Shown in pieces: positions 59,438 through 64,000 of a DNA stretch of 64,000 nt. The notes under the pieces are model-generated. The model saw nothing but the letters and a program-made list of their open reading frames with translations. It was not told where the DNA came from and made no database searches. The position numbers were made by a program, and so were the translations under genes. Origin of the DNA: Bursaphelenchus xylophilus (taxonomy: Eukaryota; Nematoda; Chromadorea; Rhabditida; Aphelenchoididae). The stretch's first letter is position 1, and each line of letters starts with the position of its first letter. The stretch lies in NCBI GenBank assembly GCA_904066235.2, contig CAJFCV020000003.1:4960001-5024000 (forward strand). The letters run 5' to 3'.

Positions 59438-60384
59438 ATGTCTAAACTCCTGATCGGATCAGCCCTTCTGGTACTTCTTGTTCATGTTGCCAATGCCTGT
59501 TTCTCCTCAGGAATTGGATGTTGTGGCCCTCCGCCTCCCGCTCCCGTTTGTGCTGGAGGTTGCGGGGGTGGTTATGGCTGTGGGCCTTATGGCTGTGCCC
59601 GGCTGAAGGCCCGCGGCTCCAAGACTTTGAAGATTAAGGATGTCGACGATGCCGAGGTACGTCTCTAATTACTGTTATTTACGAGCACTTTTATTTACTG
59701 CTCATGTCATAATTTACGTCTCGAATTCTACTATATAATTAGAAGAGTTGACTCGTGTAATTAATTTAATCGTTATTTACAGACCGAGGAGGTTGAGAAG
59801 GCGCCGCAGACTCCGGATGAGAAGTTCATGGCCTGCTGTCTCTCCCGCCGTCTCCCAGATCAATGTCTCAACAAGTGCAGCTTCTCTTCTTACAATCGAA
59901 ATGCTCTCCAAGTAAGGATATTACGTCAATTGTTAATGAGGACGTTATCCAGATGATTATTTTGTTTTTTTCTCACAAATTGGAGGTTCTAGGACATAGT
60001 TAGGGATTTGCAAGTTTTAATTTGGCCCATGCAGACCTCGAAGATTAAGTCCGACGACTGATTGGCTACTTAAAATGGAGTCTAATGCAATTATATTTGC
60101 AGAACATGTACTTCCGGGCCGACAGCTGTCCCATGCAGGCTGCTGCTGATCTCCAATTCTGTGCTGCTCAGGGCCGGGACCATCGTGAATGTTGCGCTAG
60201 GAATGGAGTTGGGGCAACTGTGGCTGGACAAAAGTGTCTTCTCTTCTGCGATCAACGTCCGGGGAACACAACTCAGTTGGATCTGAGTTATATGAGTTGT
60301 TTCGACAAGTTCGAGAACATGAAAGGCTGCTTCTGGCATGACATTGTGGAGAGAACCAAGCGAGTTCAGCCTTTCAGAAAATGA
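59438..60384 (+). CDS. Secreted DB-module cysteine-rich protein
   Basis: Exons 59438-59656, 59783-59911 and 60103-60384 total 210 codons. The signal peptide MSKLLIGSALLVLLVHVANA is followed by a Cys/Gly/Pro-rich stretch (CFSSGIGCCGPPPPAPVCAG) and a basic linker. The C-terminal DB module has the family's pattern: MACCLSRRLPDQCLNKCSF, then CPMQAAADLQFCAAQGRDH, ECCARNGV, CLLFCDQRPG and MSCFDKFENMKGCF. The DB module is a nematode-enriched extracellular domain; its biochemical role is unknown. Confidence 0.88.
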
Positions 60385-60663
60385 AATGGACCTTGAACTC
60401 GGACAATTTCATCGACAACATCACCTTTGCTCAAGTGTAATCCAAAATGTGTAATCAAATCTCAAGTACCGCCAAATCTTTAAATCTGTTGTTAAAAATG
60501 CCCGTTTATAATTTCTAATTAAACAAAAGATAATACGAATCGTAAAAATGGACAGAAGGAGGAAAGAAAAGAGATCTCAGATCTGGCCGATTTTTGAAAA
60601 AGAAGAAGGTGAACGAGGAAAAGCGTCGGAAAGGCGGCCAGATCTCTCTTTTTGTTTTGTGAA

Positions 60664-63118
60664 ATGGGGAAGAATAAGAAAAAGAGGAATCAAAATGAAA
60701 CCCCCATATCTTCGGTAGAAACCAAGGTACCCTCGAATGGAAGTAATGTTGTTAAAGACGAACCTACAGTAACAAACAACAAGGATACTGTAAGTTTATT
60801 TTGAGTTTGTTTGATTCTTAGGGAGAAGAAAAACGAAAAAAAGTGTTAAACGAAATCGAGAGGAGGAAGAAGCAGATCGAAGATGCCACCAAACCCATCC
60901 CCAAAGAAGCACAGTATCCCCGGATCACCTTTTATCCCTTCGCCTATGCCCTCTCGGAGAAATTTCTAGACAAGGCTTGTTGGTATTGTTTACAGCTGAA
61001 TGTCCAATTAAGGTGGGCCTAATCAAATTGGCAATCCGACACTTTTAGTTATTGCACAAACTGCAAAGTTGCACGCTTTTGTTCTGAGAAATGTGAGGAA
61101 TTAGCAAAAAAAGACCATCAGCCAGAGTGCAGAGGATACAAGAAATCCAAAAATAAAGATTACCCCAATATTGAAGTCCGGCTTCTAGGAAGAATCTGTT
61201 CTCGATACAATGCAAGTTCAATGCAATGTAATGAAAGGTGTTTTAGATGATAAAGAAAGGAGAAGACAAGGCGAAGGACTTTTATTTGGAACGGACATCC
61301 AAACGATCGGTGATGGAGATCTGGGCCCATGAACAAGACTTCGCAGAACATCAAGATTACACAACTCAATTCATGGGTAGGATACTTTAGCCGTTAGAAA
61401 ATTCTTAATTCGAATACGCTTAATCTATTGTCATCATTCAGAAATCTATGACAAACTGATAAGATTCTATCATAAAGACGACCTGCCCTCCAAGAAAGAC
61501 GTATTCAAATTACATTGCCGCGATTTCATTAACAGACATGCCATTTGCGATAAGAATTATGAAAATGTAGGAGATAATGTTGTAGTCCCTAAGCTGTTCA
61601 GGAAATCGGGAAGGGCCTCTACTTGGATTTGTGTGCCTACGATCACAGCTGTAAACCCGATACAGTATTCTTTTCCGATGGATTCAAATCTATCTTGGCT
61701 GGACTACACAAAACAAAAGACATCTCGGATCCAAACAAGAGTTTCTACTCATACATCGACCTTCTTGGGTGAGCTTATACCATGCAAATCGTTAGTTAAA
61801 CCATTACAGAACATTTGATCAACGGCAGAAACAGTTGAGGGATACCTGGTTCTTTGAGTGTAAATGCGAAAGATGTTTAGATCCCAAGGATCACATTCTT
61901 ACATCCATTAAATGCCAATTTTGTGCAAATGTAAGGGTAAATTAACATAAATAACGAGCTTAGAGAGATGTTGAGAGTACAATCATAGTCCAAGGAGCAT
62001 TGGCGCCTCGAAAGGAGGGCCGACTAGTCTGTCCGAACTGTGATATCATCCAAGAACCCTTCCATATCATGGAGTGTAACTATACCATCAGGGATATCGG
62101 CCTCTTTTTGGATAACATGGATCAGATCCCGGAACATGAGATTACTGCTCATTTCGAGTTATTCAAACAAAAGGGAGTCTATTGTCTGCCAAAACAGAAT
62201 GTCTACAGAGCCAGACTTCTACTGGTAAGCATCAGTTATATTGCTTTAGGCATTAAATGTAATCAAATTAAAAATATAAAAAATAACATTTATTACATAA
62301 CAGCAATATGCAAGTCGGATTTCAACCAACGACGAAGAGAAGGCGATGTTAATGTGGTCGGTGGAAGATTGCCTGAGGCATTGTTTCCCCCAGAACCACC
62401 CCGGTCTCTCATACTTCCTCAAAGATTTGGCTTTTTATTGTAAACAGTAAGTTAAGGAAAAGAGATATGTAAAGGTCATCACCGAAGTTCTCGGCTTTTA
62501 TTTTTGCTGTTGCATCGAAATTCAGTGCAAAAGTGGGATGACATGGATTTTGAAAAATCAGTGCCAAAAGCTGGAAATTGTGGGAAAAACCAGTTCAGAT
62601 TTTGGAAAATCGTTCCAGGACGAAAAGTGGGCACTGATTTTTCAAAATCAATGTCAACCCATTTTAGCACCTTACAATCAATTCGACCCAACAGCAAGAA
62701 TAAAAGAACTTCTGTGACCCCTTTACGTCATATAAATAAGTAAAGTAACAATTGCAGAGCCGGATTCTTCAAAGACAGTGTCAAATATTACGTGGAATGC
62801 CTTCAGGGCTTGGAAAGAATCTTTGTGACACATCCATTAATCCAAGAGATAAGAGATCTATTGCCAGGAATTCAGAAAAGAATGATTATGGTATGTCAAG
62901 CATGGAAAAAGTGAAAACAACAATACATTTAGGAAGAACAGAAAGGGAAAACAAAAATCTTGAGCAATTTGGACTTCGAATTCGATGAATCAGATCAGGA
63001 AATGCCCGAATTGATCGAATGCAAGGTCTCAAATGGCAGTTCGAAGGAAAGAGCTCAGCATCGACGCTCTCATCGTGCGCCGACTCCATTGCCGCCGGAA
63101 CCCGTAGAAGAGGAATAA
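60664..63118 (+). CDS. SMYD-type lysine methyltransferase (split SET plus MYND)
   Basis: Exons 60664-60789, 60822-61012, 61049-61211, 61247-61376, 61442-61566, 61602-61768, 61810-61930, 61964-62224, 62304-62446, 62758-62890 and 62933-63118 total 582 codons. The MYND zinc finger is CWYCLQLNVQLSYCTNC, FCSEKCEELAKKDHQPEC. The SET core follows as IGKGLYLDLCAYDHSCKPD (NHSC of the family is DHSC here), then the post-SET FECKCERCLD and a further C-x2-C pair (CPNC). The helical C-terminal domain matches SMYD. The extra N-terminal Lys-rich tail (MGKNKKKRNQNE) is not typical. The intron after RICSRYN uses a GC donor (GCAAGT). The Asn-to-Asp change at the SAM-site motif could affect activity. Confidence 0.88.
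62546..62649. repeat. Intronic inverted repeat in the SMYD gene
   Basis: GATTTTGAAAAATCAGTGCC at 62546-62565 recurs as its exact reverse complement at 62630-62649, and the similarity extends about 15-20 bp outward with mismatches. It could be a small decayed MITE or a hairpin in the intron 62447-62757. Confidence 0.8.
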
Positions 63119-63136
63119 ACACAGTAACCAGGAGAA

Positions 63137-64000
63137 TCAGTTTTTGTAAACACATCGAGGAGCCTGAAAGTTAAATTTTTTTGTTAATAAACATCGAAAA
63201 CCCGAAGAAAATTGTTTTGAAATACAGTAAAAATAACTTACAGTAACACCTAAAAGATCGGGTGGAAGTTGCAGATCGTTGTACGGGAGGTAAATGTGGG
63301 CAAAGGATGTTGTTTTAGTTATCGAAAAGACGGAAAACCAGAAGACATCTTTCATATTCAGTGATCCGGGCAATCTCAGCGAAACTGTTTCATTCTCGTA
63401 ATCCCTCAGGGAGTCGCAATCAAATTGATTGGAACTGCTAAATCAAAAGTTATAATAAAACAGAAAAGGCCTACCTGTTGAAGACGGGTAAGATCTCTCC
63501 TCCTTTATGGGGCAGAATATCTTTCCCCACCATAAACCAGGTCGGAACTCCTTTCGTTTGGAGAGTGAAGTTCTCGATTTCAATTGTTTTCGTGTTCAGA
63601 AGCTAAACCACAAATTAATTGTAAGCAAAAAGTTACAACTTCACTCACTCTGATCTTTCCCGAAGATATTTTGTACGGTCCGTTCGGAGTGAAAGGCCTT
63701 AGAGTGACCAGCCCGGGTATCTGATATTCCAGATCAGTCGAGAGGAGCACCATGGCTGCATTTTCATGGGCGTTATGATCAAATACTGATATCCAGTGAA
63801 TGTCCTTTATAGTGTATTGATCTGGGAGTGTCAACAACAAAGGTTGGACACCGGCATACCAATCCAAAGGCTTTGGAGGAACAAAGACATCTTTGGAATC
63901 ATTTGATGGAATCTAAAATCAGCATCAGCCTCATTAAACCAAACCGTGTTACGTAATATTGCAATTTTCTTACCGTAATCGAAAGGTTCACTTTATTAGT
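63137..64000 (-). CDS. DM13-domain (Skeletor-like) protein, 3' part only
   Basis: Exons 64000-63974 (cut by the window edge), 63912-63649, 63602-63475, 63437-63242 and 63163-63137. Two DM13-type units can be seen: the end of one (LLLTLPDQYTIKDIHWISVF), and a fuller one running from SGKIRLLNTKTIEIENFTL through PTWFMVGKDILPHKGGEILP and VSLRLPGSLNMKDVFWFSVF. The protein ends with a short exon encoding APRCVYKN. DM13 is found with DOMON in Skeletor-like proteins of the spindle matrix or extracellular space. The 5' end and any DOMON domain lie outside. The stop is 18 bp from the convergent SMYD stop. Confidence 0.75.

Overview
This 64 kb window is nematode genomic DNA. The evidence is: very many short introns (about 33-60 nt) with GTAAG/GTGAG donors and TTTTAG/TTTCAG acceptors; no bacterial features; and a gene set with strong nematode signatures (mut-7, a lin-48/ovo zinc finger, an astacin with two ShKT domains, a DB-module secreted protein, a PBC homeobox gene). 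I cannot place it to species. I reconstructed exon chains by hand; in most genes the exon lengths sum to a whole number of codons, which supports the models, but single boundaries may be off by a base or so.

Layout. 0.1-3.3 kb (+): complete mut-7-like exonuclease. 4.05-5.0 kb (+): PBC-class homeobox gene. 5.27-7.17 kb (-): CCT7 chaperonin subunit, head-to-head with 7.55-8.86 kb (+): TMEM129-type ER ubiquitin ligase. 9.43-18.2 kb (+): a 26-exon gene for a 1301-residue protein built from six tandem ankyrin modules and ending in a Dpy-30 motif, with an RFX/DAF-19-type X-box upstream. 18.3-19.5 kb (-): lin-48/ovo, followed by 3.8 kb of noncoding DNA. 23.4-24.3 kb (-): a small secreted peptide gene. 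25.25-27.93 kb (-): NRAMP metal transporter. 28.4-31.5 kb (-): peroxisomal DHAP acyltransferase (acl-7/GNPAT). 32.2-32.8 kb (-): a candidate cyclic neuropeptide precursor. 33-38 kb: no gene seen. 38.0-40.5 kb (-): I-BAR-like plus SH3 protein. 41.4-43.6 kb (-): equilibrative nucleoside transporter with two possible first exons. 45.0-47.6 kb (-): choline kinase, whose last intron holds a TTAA-bounded inverted repeat with a small nested gene. 49.1-51.1 kb (+): astacin (NAS). 51.35-54.86 kb (+): phospholipase B-like protein, with nested foldback elements in one intron. 57.1-58.9 kb (+): neuropeptide-receptor-type GPCR. 59.4-60.4 kb (+): DB-module secreted protein. 60.7-63.1 kb (+): SMYD methyltransferase. 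63.1-64 kb (-): 3' part of a DM13 (Skeletor-like) gene running off the edge.

The genes are a mixed set and do not form one pathway. Themes that recur are ether-lipid and phospholipid metabolism (acl-7, choline kinase, PLBD), proteostasis (CCT7, TMEM129) and peptide signalling (two small secreted precursors, one peptide-type GPCR). Several related foldback/MITE families sharing the terminus ACARGGRAAGT lie in introns or just 3' of genes; two of them carry tRNA-like sequence. The observations I rate highest are the six-fold exon-cassette ankyrin/Dpy-30 gene with its X-box, the inverted small-gene/pseudogene pair inside the choline kinase intron, the CRWKLC peptide precursor, and the tRNA-bearing foldback elements.
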